Both the position numbers and the translations under genes were made by a program. From contig NZ_LK391969.1 of the NCBI RefSeq assembly GCF_000939975.1, forward strand, positions 1,619,953 through 1,683,952: a DNA stretch of 64,000 nt. The letters run 5' to 3'. Positions 1 to 11,778 of this stretch are shown here, in pieces (position 1 is the first letter of the stretch; each line of letters begins with the position of its first letter). The notes below the pieces were generated by a model that did not search any database, was not told the origin of the DNA, and was given only the letters and a program-made list of their open reading frames with translations. The stretch is from Pseudomonas saudimassiliensis. GTDB lineage: Bacteria > Pseudomonadota > Gammaproteobacteria > Pseudomonadales > Pseudomonadaceae.

Positions 1-202
1 CGGCCTCGACCTCGACCTCGGCGACGGGCGGCGACACCGGCGTCTCGGGCTCCGGCACGGACGGGGGCGGAGTGACCGGCGCGGTGGGCTCGTCGGCCTT
101 GCGGCGCATCCAGCCAAACAGGCCTTTCTTGCCGCTCTTGCCGTTGTCGTCGCGCTCCGGATCCTGCTTGGGGTGTTCTGGCTTGTCTTTGGAACCAAAC
201 AT
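1..202 (-). CDS. ftsY: FtsY, signal recognition particle receptor (N-terminal fragment)
   Basis: Only the first 67 codons lie in the window; the gene runs off the left edge. The reverse strand reads from an ATG at 202 into a charged, Lys/Asp-rich start, then a short LFGWMRRK patch and a Pro/Glu/Val-rich stretch. This is the usual look of the acidic, poorly conserved A domain of proteobacterial FtsY, which precedes the NG GTPase domain. FtsY docks ribosome-SRP complexes at the inner membrane. The next gene is a divergent M16 peptidase pair followed by rsmD, the order I recall around ftsY in pseudomonads. The GTPase domain is outside the window, so the call rests on the N-terminus and synteny. 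Confidence 0.82.
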   Translation of the reverse strand, partial: MFGSKDKPEHPKQDPERDDNGKSGKKGLFGWMRRKADEPTAPVTPPPSVPEPETPVSPPVAEVEVEA

Positions 203-352
203 TGACTATCACTATCTGATCTGGCGCGACCCCGGGCAGCCGCTGAATCACCGCAATGGTCCGGTTCAGCGCTTCCTTGGCCTGCGCGTGGAAGGTTGGG
301 TTATCCTACCCCACTTCCGGCACTGGCGGTAATCACAGGACACCAAATACCC

Positions 353-1711
353 ATGGCGCGACGCTCACTGCTGCTCCCCTTCTTATTGCTCATCTGCAGC
401 CTGGCTGGCCCGGTTCAGGCCGTCGAGACCCGGCAGCCAACCCACGAATTCACCCTGGACAACGGCCTCAAGGTCATCGTCCGCGAAGATCACCGCGCCC
501 CGGTGGTGGTCTCCCAACTCTGGTATCGGGTCGGCAGCAGCTACGAGCCGCCCGGCCGCACCGGCATGTCCCATGCCCTGGAACACATGATGTTCAAGGG
601 CAGCGAGCGGCTGGAGCCGGGCCAGGCCTCGCGCCTGCTGAGCAGCCTGGGCGCCCAGGAAAACGCCTTCACCAGTCGGGATTACACTGCCTATTACCAG
701 ATCCTCAGCCGTGACCAGCTGGCCATCGCCCTGGAACTGGAAGCCGAGCGCATGCACGGCCTGACCCTGCCCGAAGACGAATTCCTGCGGGAAATGGAAG
801 TCATCAAGGAAGAGCGCCGCCTGCGGGTCGATGACAACCCCAACAGCCTGGCCTACGAGCGCTTCCTGACCCAGGCGTACATGGCCAGCCCCTATGGCCA
901 GCCCGTCATCGGCTGGATGCACGATCTGGATCGACTGACCGTAGACGACCTGCGCAACTGGTATCACCAGCACTACCAGCCCAGCAACGCCATCCTGGTA
1001 GTGGTGGGCGACGTGCAGGCGGACGAAGTGCGCACCCTCGCCGAGCGCTATTTCGGCCCGCTGACGGACACCCCGGCTACCCCCGCCAAGGCCCCGCGGG
1101 AGCTGCCCGGCGGCAGCGAACGCAGCCTGACCCTGCACCTGCCGGTGCAGATGCCCAGCCTGCTGCTCGGATTCAACGTGCCCAGCCTGAGCACCGCCGA
1201 ACAGGCCTGGGAGGCCCACGCCCTGCGCCTGCTCGAAGCGGTGCTCGACGGCGGCTACAGCGCCCGCCTGCCCAGCCGCCTGGAACGCGACCAGGCCATT
1301 GCTACCTCGGCCTCCGCCAGCTACGACGGCTTCGCCCGCGGCGACAGCCTGTTCCTGCTGTCCGGCCTGCCCAACGAGTCCCGTGACACCAGCCTCGAAC
1401 AGCTGGAGCAGGCGCTGTGGGAGCAGATCGACCAACTCAAGCAGACCCCGCCCAGCCAGGACGAGCTGAACCGGGTGCAGGCGCAGATGACCGCCGAACT
1501 GGTGTACGCCCAGGACAGCATCAGCCACCAGGCCAACCAGATCGGCATGCTGGAAAGCATCGGCCTGCCCTGGACCCTGCTGGATGAGGACGTCGCCGCC
1601 CTGCAAGCCATTACCCCCGAACAGATCAGCGAGGTAGCGCGGCGGTACCTGGTGCCCGAGCGCCTGACCCGCGCCCATGTTCTACCCGTTACCACCGAGG
1701 AGACGCGCTGA
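353..1711 (+). CDS. M16 family zinc metallopeptidase (catalytic subunit)
   Basis: This is a 452-residue secreted peptidase of the pitrilysin/M16B family. An N-terminal signal peptide ends near PVQA (about residue 24). The inverted zinc motif HxxEH is present as HALEH at residues 74-78, and the downstream EVIKEERR supplies the third zinc-ligand glutamate. The start at 353 puts the signal peptide at the N-terminus and is preceded by an AGGA-type ribosome site; an earlier in-frame ATG at 296 would bury the signal. The stop overlaps the start of the next gene (TGATG), so the two are translationally coupled. The partner lacks the zinc motif, so a catalytic/non-catalytic heteromer facing the periplasm is likely. 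Confidence 0.92.
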   Translation: MARRSLLLPFLLLICSLAGPVQAVETRQPTHEFTLDNGLKVIVREDHRAPVVVSQLWYRVGSSYEPPGRTGMSHALEHMMFKGSERLEPGQASRLLSSLGAQENAFTSRDYTAYYQILSRDQLAIALELEAERMHGLTLPEDEFLREMEVIKEERRLRVDDNPNSLAYERFLTQAYMASPYGQPVIGWMHDLDRLTVDDLRNWYHQHYQPSNAILVVVGDVQADEVRTLAERYFGPLTDTPATPAKAPRELPGGSERSLTLHLPVQMPSLLLGFNVPSLSTAEQAWEAHALRLLEAVLDGGYSARLPSRLERDQAIATSASASYDGFARGDSLFLLSGLPNESRDTSLEQLEQALWEQIDQLKQTPPSQDELNRVQAQMTAELVYAQDSISHQANQIGMLESIGLPWTLLDEDVAALQAITPEQISEVARRYLVPERLTRAHVLPVTTEETR

Positions 1712-3294
1712 TGGCCGCTGCCACCCCCAACCGGCGCCCGCTGGTGCTGCTATTGCTGGTCGTGTTGGCGGCCATCGTGCTGGGCTTCCTGCTGCTGCGC
1801 GAGCCCAGCCCGGAAGCGCCCGCTCCCACCCCGGAGCCAACCGCTGCCCAGCCGGTCGACCCGGCGGAGATTGAAGCCGAGCCCGACGCGGTCGTCGCCG
1901 AGCTGCTGCCGGCGCTGCAGTCACTGCAGCAGGTCGACCTCGACCAGCCCCCTGCGCGGCGCAACCTGGACCTGCAGCACTGGACCACCGAGCAGGGCAC
2001 CCGGGTGTATTTCATGCAGGCCGAAGAGCTGCCCATGCTCGATATCCAGTTGCTGTTCGCTGCGGGCGCCAGCCGCGATGGTGAGCTGCCCGGCCTGGGC
2101 ACCATGACCAACGCCATGCTCAACGAGGGCACCGGTGACCAGGACGCCGGCACCATCGCCGCCGGCTTCGAACGCCTCGGCGCCCAGTTCACCAACAGCG
2201 CCCACCGGGACATGGCCCTGGCTGGCCTGCGCACCCTGAGCGCCGACGACAAGCTGGATGCCGCCGTAGCCCTGTTCACCCAGGTAGTGGCCCGGCCCAG
2301 CTTCCCCGAGGATGCCTTCGAGCGCCTGCGCAACCAGCTGCTGGCCAGCCTCAAATTCCGCCTGCAACGGCCGGCGGCCCTGGCCAGCGAAGCCTTCTGG
2401 GCCGACCTGTATCCCGGACACCCCTACGGGACCCTGCCCGAAGGCCAAACCGAGAGCCTGCAGGCAATGACGCCGGAGACCCTGCGCCAGTTCCACAGCC
2501 AGTACTACACCACCGGTAACACGGTGATTGCCCTGGTGGGTGACATCAACCGCGAACGGGCTGAACGCATCGCCCAGCGCCTGGCCGATGCACTGCCCCA
2601 GGGGCCCGCCGCCCCGGTAATCACCGACCCGGAACCGGCCACCTCCAGCCATCGGCATATCGAATTCGACGGGCAGCAGACCCACATCCTGGTCGGCCAG
2701 CACGGCATCAGCCGCCACGATCCCGACTACGCCGCCCTGTATGTCGGCAACCAGATCCTCGGCGGCTCGGGCTTCGGCTCCCGCTTGATGCAGGAAATCC
2801 GCGAAAGCCGTGGGCTGTCCTACTCGGTAAGCAGCCGCCTGATCCCCATGCAGGCCACCGGTCCGGTGATGGTCAGCATGCAGACCCGCTCCGACCAGGT
2901 GGACCAGGCCCTCGAGGTCATCCACCAGAGCCTCGACGCCTTCATCAACGAAGGCCCGACCGAGGCCGAACTGGCCCGCACCAAACGGCAGATCAATGGC
3001 GAATTCCCGCTGAGCACCGCCAACAACGCCGCGATCGTCGCCCAGCTCGGCATGATCGGCTTCTACGGCCTGCCGCTCAACCACCTGCAACTGTTCCTGG
3101 ATCAGGTCCAGGCGCTGACCGTCGAAGACATCCGCGCCGCCTTCGCCCGGCATTTCGATCCCGAGCAGCGCCTGGTCATCACCGTCGGGCCGGCACCGGG
3201 TATCGCAGACAGCGCACCGGCCGACGCCGATAACGAGACCGATCTGCAGGATCAGGAAACCGACGCCACCCCCACACCGGAGCCACAGGCATGA
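1711..3294 (+). CDS. M16 peptidase-like protein, non-catalytic partner
   Basis: A 527-residue M16-fold protein anchored by an N-terminal membrane segment at about residues 11-30, followed by a Pro/Glu/Ala-rich linker. Where active M16 enzymes have HxxEH, this protein has GTMTNAMLNEG, so the zinc ligands are missing. The C-terminal half keeps the RESRGLSYSV element typical of the R/Y substrate-binding subunit. The C-terminal tail is acidic and low in complexity. Its start overlaps the stop of the catalytic gene, and its own stop overlaps rsmD (ATGA). The inferred role is the substrate-binding half of a two-subunit periplasmic protease. Confidence 0.9.
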   Translation: MAAATPNRRPLVLLLLVVLAAIVLGFLLLREPSPEAPAPTPEPTAAQPVDPAEIEAEPDAVVAELLPALQSLQQVDLDQPPARRNLDLQHWTTEQGTRVYFMQAEELPMLDIQLLFAAGASRDGELPGLGTMTNAMLNEGTGDQDAGTIAAGFERLGAQFTNSAHRDMALAGLRTLSADDKLDAAVALFTQVVARPSFPEDAFERLRNQLLASLKFRLQRPAALASEAFWADLYPGHPYGTLPEGQTESLQAMTPETLRQFHSQYYTTGNTVIALVGDINRERAERIAQRLADALPQGPAAPVITDPEPATSSHRHIEFDGQQTHILVGQHGISRHDPDYAALYVGNQILGGSGFGSRLMQEIRESRGLSYSVSSRLIPMQATGPVMVSMQTRSDQVDQALEVIHQSLDAFINEGPTEAELARTKRQINGEFPLSTANNAAIVAQLGMIGFYGLPLNHLQLFLDQVQALTVEDIRAAFARHFDPEQRLVITVGPAPGIADSAPADADNETDLQDQETDATPTPEPQA

Positions 3295-3872
3295 AGCAAC
3301 CCAAGGCCCGCCCGAGCCAGCTGCGCATCATCGCCGGCGAATGGCGCAGTCGGCGTTTCAGTTTTACCGAGGAGCCAGGGCTGCGACCGACCCCGGACCG
3401 GGTACGCGAAACCCTGTTCAACTGGCTGAGCATGCACATCGAGGGCGCCCGCTGCCTCGACCTGTTCGCCGGCAGCGGGGCGCTGACCCTGGAGGCCCTG
3501 TCCCGCGGCGCCGCCCAGGTGCTGGCCTGTGACATGAGCCGCGATGTCGTCACCACCCTGCGCGGCCACCTGCAGACACTGCAATGCGAACGCGGCGAGG
3601 TACTGCAGAAGGACGCACTGAACCTGCTCACCGGCAGCCCGGCGGCGCCCTTCGACCTGGTTTTCCTCGACCCGCCGTTCCACCAGGACCTGCTCATCCC
3701 CGCCTGTACCGCCCTGGAAACCAACGGCTGGCTGACGCCAGGCGCCTTCATCTACACCGAAAGCGAAACCGCCCCGGAACGCCTGCCCTACCCGGCAAAC
3801 TGGCGCCTGCATCGAGAAAAGAAGGCCGGCCAGGTGTGGTACAGCCTGTGGCAGCGTCAAGCTGGCGAATAG
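3291..3872 (+). CDS. rsmD: 16S rRNA (guanine966-N2)-methyltransferase RsmD
   Basis: This 193-residue SAM-dependent methyltransferase modifies G966 of 16S rRNA during 30S assembly. The N-terminus reads RIIAGEWRSRRF, the family start pattern. The SAM-binding motif I is LDLFAGSGALTLEALSRGA, and the catalytic motif IV is DLVFLDPPF. Length matches the family. It starts inside the stop of the M16-like gene (ATGA overlap), so it is the third gene of that operon. A large inverted repeat lies 51 bases downstream. Confidence 0.96.
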   Translation: MKQPKARPSQLRIIAGEWRSRRFSFTEEPGLRPTPDRVRETLFNWLSMHIEGARCLDLFAGSGALTLEALSRGAAQVLACDMSRDVVTTLRGHLQTLQCERGEVLQKDALNLLTGSPAAPFDLVFLDPPFHQDLLIPACTALETNGWLTPGAFIYTESETAPERLPYPANWRLHREKKAGQVWYSLWQRQAGE

Positions 3873-3923
3873 CTGGCTGCGCAACGCAACGAACACAACG
3901 CAACGCCAAAACATCCGATGGCA

Positions 3924-4024
3924 CTGGTTGACCAGGCCCAGGACGACCGTGTGCCGCCATGGACGGCGGCACACGAGCTACAGGGACGTACTCACAGCGT
4001 GTCGTCCTGGGCCTGGTCAACCAG
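3924..4024. repeat. Compound inverted repeat (24-bp perfect arms plus inner hairpin)
   Basis: Left arm 3924-3947 and right arm 4001-4024 are exact reverse complements over 24 bases. Inside, 3948-3958 and 3965-3975 form an 11-bp perfect stem around a 6-base loop, so the element can fold as a cruciform or a branched RNA. The rest of the interior (about 3976-4000) contains GAGCTACAGGGACGTACTCA. The element sits between rsmD and coaD, both on the plus strand. It may end rsmD transcription, but there is no T-run next to either arm. Its compact symmetrical design suggests a dispersed repeat; the copy number in the genome is unknown. Confidence 0.85.
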
Positions 4025-4107
4025 AGGCATCCTGCACAGACTCGCCGCCACCAATACCGAACCGGCCAATTGTTAACGTTTTCAGTTTGGCCGCAGCCGG
4101 GCCATAG

Positions 4108-4629
<522 letters not shown>

Positions 4630-4650
4630 ACAGATCGCTTTGCGGAGTAG

Positions 4651-6591
<1,941 letters not shown>

Positions 6592-6605
<14 letters not shown>

Positions 6606-8409
6606 CCGCCTGCTCCAGACGTTGGGCCTCATCCGCCGGCACGCTTCGGCCAAAGCCCGCGTGGGCCCGCAGCAGGTGACGACGAATGCGCAGCAGGTAA
6701 TGCAGGTCATTGAGCAACGATGTCGCCTGCCAGCCATCCAGCTCCCGGTTGCGCAATTGCTGCTGCAGGTCGCGCTGGAAAGCATCGGCGAAGAGGTGCT
6801 CCTCGTTCTCCTGAGCCGCCAACTCCCGGGTCTGCGCAACGGCGTCACCCGCCACCTCAGCACGCCGGGAAAGTTCCCGCAGTGTCAGCCCGCACTGCTC
6901 CCGCAACCGGCTATAGGCTTCGCGCACCAGGGGCTGGGGGCTATCGATCTGCTTGCGCAGGTTTTCCTGCAGATGTTTGGCTGCCTTCACCGCCGCCACC
7001 AGATCCCGCGCTGCCATGGTGCTGTTGAACAGGGACTGTTGCTGCTCGGGCAACAGGGAAACATCAACGCGGGAGACGAAGTCGACAATATCGGCGTAAA
7101 TGCCCTTCACATGCCGTTCATACAGGGCCTCGGCATCTTCCCGCAGCGCCAGGGGCACCGGCTGCCGTACGCGGGCATGCAGCTCGGCGGAGGTCAGGTC
7201 GGCAAGGTCATGGGGCAGATACAGCGCCGCGCCCACCACCTGTCGGCTCAGCTGGGCCAGGTGCTGCAGTTCCTGCTCCAGTACCTTGAGCGCGGTATCC
7301 GCGTGCAGCAGCGCGGTATCGTTGACATATTTGGTCCGGGTGCGTGGCCGCTCACTGAGCCGGCCGCTGTCGGCCAGCGCCCCCTCCTCCGGCAGCCAGC
7401 GCTCCAGCAGCCGCACCAGCAGCGGGCTCCAGGGCAACACCAGCAACAGGCCGAACAGGTTGTACAGGGTATGGAACAAAGCCAGCTTCAACATGTGCGC
7501 GTCCGGCGCCAGCCCGCCAACATCGGCCAGCCACTCCACCGCGGCCATCAGCGGGTGCAACAGCAGCAAGGCCGCGCCGGCGGTCACCAGGTTGAAGATC
7601 AGATGGGTTGCAGCGATACGCCGCCCGGCGTTATTGCTGCCGATGGCGGCGAACAGGGCGGTGGCAGTGGAGCCTAGGTTGGCCCCAATGACCAGCGCCA
7701 GGGCATTGTCATACTGCACCTGGCCGGCGGCCAGCGCCGCCAGGGTCAATACCAGCGTAGCGTGGCTGGACTGCATGATGACGGTGGCCACTGCTCCGAC
7801 CAGCACAAACAGCAGCACGCCGGCCCAACCGCCGATGGCGTAGCGGGCAAGATCAAAGGCACCGTCGACACTGCTGAAGCCGGTCTTCATCAGGTCGATA
7901 CCGAGAAACAGCAGGCCGATACCCAGCAACGCCAACCCGCCACCGCGCCAGCCGGCCTCCGCCCGCCGCGCCAGGAACACCCCGAAGGCGAGCATCGGCA
8001 TGGACAGCTGCGCCATGTTCAATTTGAGCCCGGCCAGGGCAATCAGCCAGGCCCCGGAGGTGGTGCCCAGGTTGGCACCCAGGACCAGGCCCACCCCACC
8101 GAGTGTATTGATCAGCCCGGCACTGAGAAAGGCGATACCCAGCAGCGTGACCAGGGTGCTCGATTGCACCATGGCGGTACTGACGACACCCACCAGCAGG
8201 CTGCGCCATAGTCCACTGGTGCTCCACTTCAGCCAGCGCTCCAGGGCGCCACCGGAGAAGGCGCGAAACCCTTCCTCCAGCCGGCCGATACCGAGCACGA
8301 ACAGGGCCACCCCAGCGGCCAGGGTCGCCAGTTCGGTGCTCCAGATCATCAGGCCAAGCAGGGCCACCAGCAGGACAGGCAACCCGGCCTGTCGAATCAT
8401 CTTGCGCAT
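6592..8409 (-). CDS. Na/Pi-cotransporter family protein with PhoU-like tail
   Basis: A 605-residue inner-membrane protein. The N-terminal two thirds holds two inverted copies of the Na/Pi symporter repeat, each with a QSS motif (MVQSSTLVT and IMQSSHATLV) and a GANLGTT / GANLGSTATALF element. From about residue 350 the protein is hydrophilic and helical, consistent with the PhoU-like domain found on bacterial NptA-type proteins. The likely role is sodium-coupled phosphate uptake or export; the direction cannot be read from sequence. I saw one CTGTCA half-site upstream but no complete Pho box. It is convergent with ggt. Confidence 0.9.
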
Positions 8410-8471
8410 ATACCCCGACTACCTGACAGGCGGGCTGCGGCTACCGCTCCCTGGCGCGCGTCAGCCTCGTT

Positions 8472-8810
8472 TCAGAGACTCTCGTGTTGCTGCTTGCGAC
8501 CGTAGCCGCTCTTGGTGCAGCCCAGGCAACGCATGAAGGTTTCCTTGCCGGGACGCACCACCAGCTCCTGTCCTGCCTCGGCTGTATTACCGGCCAGGGC
8601 GGTGAACGGCAGGCTGATGACGAAGGCGGCAGCCCCGACGGCGGTAATGGCCGCGCCGATGGGCCGGGCGATGATGAGGTCACCGACCATGGCGAAGATG
8701 CCGGGGTTCTCGACGTGTTCCTGGTAGCCGAAGTTGGCGTCGTTGGCGGAAACCGCGCCGGTAAGCAACAGGCCGGCGAGCAGAGCGGTGGTATGACGTA
8801 ACAGGCGCAT
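8472..8810 (-). CDS. Small exported protein of unknown function with CxxC
   Basis: A 112-residue protein with a signal peptide (cleavage near AVSAND, about residue 22), a hydrophobic mid-section rich in Ala/Gly/Ile (about residues 48-75) that could be a membrane hairpin, and a C-terminal [12 protein letters not shown] segment with a CxxC pair. I recognise it only as a small protein conserved near mutM in pseudomonads. Its partners and function are unknown. It lies between the Na/Pi symporter and mutM genes on the same strand. Confidence 0.72.
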   Translation of the reverse strand: MRLLRHTTALLAGLLLTGAVSANDANFGYQEHVENPGIFAMVGDLIIARPIGAAITAVGAAAFVISLPFTALAGNTAEAGQELVVRPGKETFMRCLGCTKSGYGRKQQHESL

Positions 8811-8964
8811 GATGGTAATCCCTGGTTGTGGCCCGATAGGCGTTCAAGTCGTGGCGTGGTCCCCCTTCCCGGGAGACCTGCAGCCGACCTCATTGTAGGC
8901 ACATTCGCACCTTTGCGGAATCCAGCCGGTGAAATTTGCCAACCCGGTCGAGAAACGCCCGGGG

Positions 8965-9777
8965 TCAGCGCTGGCAGCGCCGGCAGAATACGGAACTGCG
9001 CTGGCCCAGCCGGCATTCCGATAGCGTGGTGCCGCAGACCTTGCACAGCTGCCCGCCCCGCCCGTAGACGAACAGTTCCTGTTTGAAATACCCCGGCTTG
9101 CCATCCCCGCCGATGAAGTCACGCAGGGTGGTGCCGCCACTGTCGATGGCCCGCGCCAGCACCTTCTTGATTTCCTCGGCCAGCGCCAGGTAGCGCGCCC
9201 GGCTGATGCGCCCGGCCTCCCGGCGCGGATCGATGCCGGCGGCGAACAGCGCCTCGGTCGCATAGATGTTACCCACCCCAACCACCACGGCGTTGTCCAT
9301 GATGAACGGCTTGACCGCCATGCTGCGCTTGCGCGACAGCTGGTACAGACGCTCACCATCAAATTCCGTCGACAGCGGCTCGGGACCGAGGTTGGCGAGC
9401 AGCGGGTGCACCTCCCCGGCGCGCTGCCAGAGCATGGCACCGAAGCGGCGCGGGTCGGTGTAGCGCAACGTCAGCCCCGAATCCAGTTCGATATCCACAT
9501 GCTCATGCTTGAGCACCGGGGTCGCGGCGGGCACCAGCCGCAGATTGCCGGACATGCCCAGATGACTGATCAAGGTACCTCCGCCGATATCCATCAGCAG
9601 GTACTTGGCCCGCCGGCGCACGGCGGTGAAGGTCTGGTTCTCGATCTGGATCGCCAGGTCTTCGGGGATCGGCCAGCGCAGGCGGCTATCCCGCACGATC
9701 AGGCGGGTGACGCGGTGGCCCTCCAGGTGGGGCGCGATACCCCGGCGGGTGGTTTCGACTTCAGGTAGCTCAGGCAT
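8965..9777 (-). CDS. mutM: Formamidopyrimidine-DNA glycosylase MutM (Fpg)
   Basis: A 270-residue base-excision repair enzyme that removes 8-oxoguanine and formamidopyrimidines and nicks the abasic site. The N-terminus is [13 protein letters not shown], with Pro2 as nucleophile and Glu3 as general acid after Met removal. The C-terminal zinc finger is complete: CKVC, 16 residues, then CRRC. Length matches the family. It lies 15 bases downstream of the polytopic membrane protein gene on the same strand, so the two are probably co-transcribed. Confidence 0.98.
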   Translation of the reverse strand: MPELPEVETTRRGIAPHLEGHRVTRLIVRDSRLRWPIPEDLAIQIENQTFTAVRRRAKYLLMDIGGGTLISHLGMSGNLRLVPAATPVLKHEHVDIELDSGLTLRYTDPRRFGAMLWQRAGEVHPLLANLGPEPLSTEFDGERLYQLSRKRSMAVKPFIMDNAVVVGVGNIYATEALFAAGIDPRREAGRISRARYLALAEEIKKVLARAIDSGGTTLRDFIGGDGKPGYFKQELFVYGRGGQLCKVCGTTLSECRLGQRSSVFCRRCQR

Positions 9778-9792
9778 GGATCGGTAATCTTG

Positions 9793-11136
9793 TCAGATAT
9801 GCAGCCAATGGACCCCGAACAATAGCAGCAACAGCAACGGCAATGCAGCGAGGACAAACCGGCCGTTCCAGACGAAGGCTACCCGCCACGGCTTCTCGCC
9901 ACTGAAACGCGCCAGGATCAAGGCGGACGGGCCGAACGGCGAAAAGATCATGGCAATGGAGAACCCGCACATCAACCCGAGGGCCGGGGTCATTATCGGC
10001 ACCCCCAGGCGCGCCAGCTCGGCCAGCAAACCGACCAGCAGCGATAGCGACACAATGGGCGCCACTCCCGCAGCTGCCAGGATAATGATGCCGAACAGGC
10101 TGCCCACCGCCAGCAACATGTTGTACTTGGGTTCCTGCGCCAGCCACAGCGCCAGGTCCTCGAGGGGCACCAGCGCGCCCAGCGCACCGCCCATGAGCGC
10201 GGCGCAGCCAAAAATGAACATCTCGTTATGCATGGTGACCAGGTTGTCGCTGATCTCGCTGATGACCCGCCGCGGCGAGCGTTCGCACCAGAGCAGGTAA
10301 CCAGCGATGCCCACTGGGATCAGGATCATCGCCGCCTGGGAGGGCGTCAGCAGCGTCAGCCAGGCCAGCATGCCGATAGCCATCAGCCCCAGCAGGCTGC
10401 CTATCAATAGCGCACCCATTCCGGTGGCGGGGGTGCTATCGCCGATATTATTGCGCAGGCGCAGCAGGCCCGTGGTCTCCCGGCGCCAGCCGACTACCAG
10501 CAACAGCAACGCCGCCACCAAGCCGTACGGCACCATCGTGGACCAGGACAGTTGCGGCATTTCCCGGGTGATCATGGCGATAGTCACGCTGGTCGGGGCA
10601 ACCAGGGGCACCAGGGCGAAACCGCGCAAGGTGGTGACCATGACCGAGCGCAAACCCTCGCGCCGCTGGCTATCGTCCAGCGCATACTGGCGCAGATGCT
10701 GGTCGAGCGTGCCGCATAACAGGCTCATCATGCCGAAATTGAGGATCGAGCCGATGCTACCGGAGGTCAACACGTAGCGTGGATACAGCCAGATGGCAGG
10801 GCCGGCCAGCAGCGCCTTGTGCATTTCCCGCAAGTGCGGCAAGCGGCGCGCCAGCAACTGCATCAGTCCCAGGGCGCCGAGGAAACTGGCGTAATAGGCC
10901 CCGGAGGCTGCGAGACGCCCCCATAATGCCGGATCGGCCTGCCCGAGCATTGCCACGGCCAACAGCATGCCCACCGTGATCAGCCCCAGCACCCGGGGAT
11001 AGATCAGCAGCCGGCGAAAATGCAGCAGGTAATAGCCGGCCAGCGCTGCGGCGGCAAACCAGCTGAGCTGCGGCCACTGTGCGCCCAGCGCCACCAGTTC
11101 CAGGCCGACGCCCAGCGGCAGCAACAGGGCGGTCAT
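9793..11136 (-). CDS. Polytopic inner-membrane protein, transporter-like, unknown substrate
   Basis: A 447-residue protein with about ten to twelve hydrophobic segments spread along its whole length. The pattern of long helices with Gly/Pro-containing breaks and a midpoint break resembles ion-transporter superfamily permeases (ArsB/CitMHS-like), but I do not recognise a substrate signature. Its start overlaps the stop of the upstream thioesterase gene (ATGA), and mutM follows closely, so it is part of a thioesterase - permease - mutM run. Confidence 0.8.
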   Translation of the reverse strand: MTALLLPLGVGLELVALGAQWPQLSWFAAAALAGYYLLHFRRLLIYPRVLGLITVGMLLAVAMLGQADPALWGRLAASGAYYASFLGALGLMQLLARRLPHLREMHKALLAGPAIWLYPRYVLTSGSIGSILNFGMMSLLCGTLDQHLRQYALDDSQRREGLRSVMVTTLRGFALVPLVAPTSVTIAMITREMPQLSWSTMVPYGLVAALLLLVVGWRRETTGLLRLRNNIGDSTPATGMGALLIGSLLGLMAIGMLAWLTLLTPSQAAMILIPVGIAGYLLWCERSPRRVISEISDNLVTMHNEMFIFGCAALMGGALGALVPLEDLALWLAQEPKYNMLLAVGSLFGIIILAAAGVAPIVSLSLLVGLLAELARLGVPIMTPALGLMCGFSIAMIFSPFGPSALILARFSGEKPWRVAFVWNGRFVLAALPLLLLLLFGVHWLHI

Positions 11137-11561
11137 GGCAGATCTCTGCGCAGCGCACCCTTCTTGAATACCCCCTCGCCGAAGGCGAGCAGGTTGTCGT
11201 TTTCATCGAGCAGGTCACAGGAAGCCATGAAGATCTTGTGGCCATTCTTGCGGCAGGTAGCCACCGCGCGCACCCGTGCCCCCTCATCGGCGGTCGCGCT
11301 GAAATTCACATTCATCGACAGGGTGATGGCGACCCGCCGCTCGTCCGGGTTCTCGGCGTAGGTGCCACACAGGCCCATGGCAATATCCAGCAGGCTGGCA
11401 GTAATGCCGCCGTGCAGGTTGCTGGCATTGTTCAGGTGCCGCTTTTCCAGGGTCAGGCCGACCACGGCCCGATTGGCACTGTATTCCAGCAGTTCACCAC
11501 CCAACTCCTGAAAGAAGCCGGTTACCGTACGCTGTACGGCCAGATTCTGGTCTTCACTCAT
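11133..11561 (-). CDS. PaaI-type hotdog thioesterase
   Basis: A 142-residue single-hotdog protein. The NLHGGITASLLDIAMG block holds the HGG motif and the active-site Asp position of PaaI-like acyl-CoA thioesterases. These form homotetramers in the cytoplasm and hydrolyse acyl- or aryl-acyl-CoA. I chose the ATG at 11561 because the family starts near there; an upstream ATG at 11816 would add about 85 unrelated residues and run into the divergent gene's leader. The stop overlaps the start of the membrane protein gene. Confidence 0.9.
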   Translation of the reverse strand: MSEDQNLAVQRTVTGFFQELGGELLEYSANRAVVGLTLEKRHLNNASNLHGGITASLLDIAMGLCGTYAENPDERRVAITLSMNVNFSATADEGARVRAVATCRKNGHKIFMASCDLLDENDNLLAFGEGVFKKGALRRDLP

Positions 11562-11739
11562 AGATGATCCTGATATCGATGTCAGCAGGTATGGGGCGTG
11601 CCCATAGGCGCGGCAGTATGCCACGCTAAAGACCACGTGCAACCTCGCCTGGGTCAGCCTTATAGGGCCCGATAACTGCGGCTCGGCTTGCACTGATGGA
11701 CCGCAGGATTTAATCTCGTGCGACTTTAAACGAAATACG

Positions 11740-11756
11740 GTTCCGCATAGCGGAAC
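11740..11756. promoter_or_regulatory. 17-bp palindrome, candidate IclR-family operator
   Basis: GTTCCGCATAGCGGAAC is a perfect inverted repeat with 7-bp arms and a 3-base centre, 23 bases before the start of the 3-hydroxyacyl-CoA dehydrogenase gene. It resembles, apart from purine or pyrimidine transitions, the palindromes at 18827-18843 and 19875-19891 that flank the IclR gene of this window. The inferred role is operator for that regulator. Confidence 0.6.
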
Positions 11757-11778
11757 AGAGTAACCGAGGAGCCTGAAC

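Noticed and set aside
383..1678. Antisense open frame opposite the first M16 gene
   Set aside because: The forward strand has a signal peptide and intact HxxEH peptidase; the reverse translation has no recognisable features.
8410..8471. CTGTCA half-site upstream of the Na/Pi symporter gene as a Pho box
   Set aside because: Only one half of the direct repeat is present; the second half does not match.
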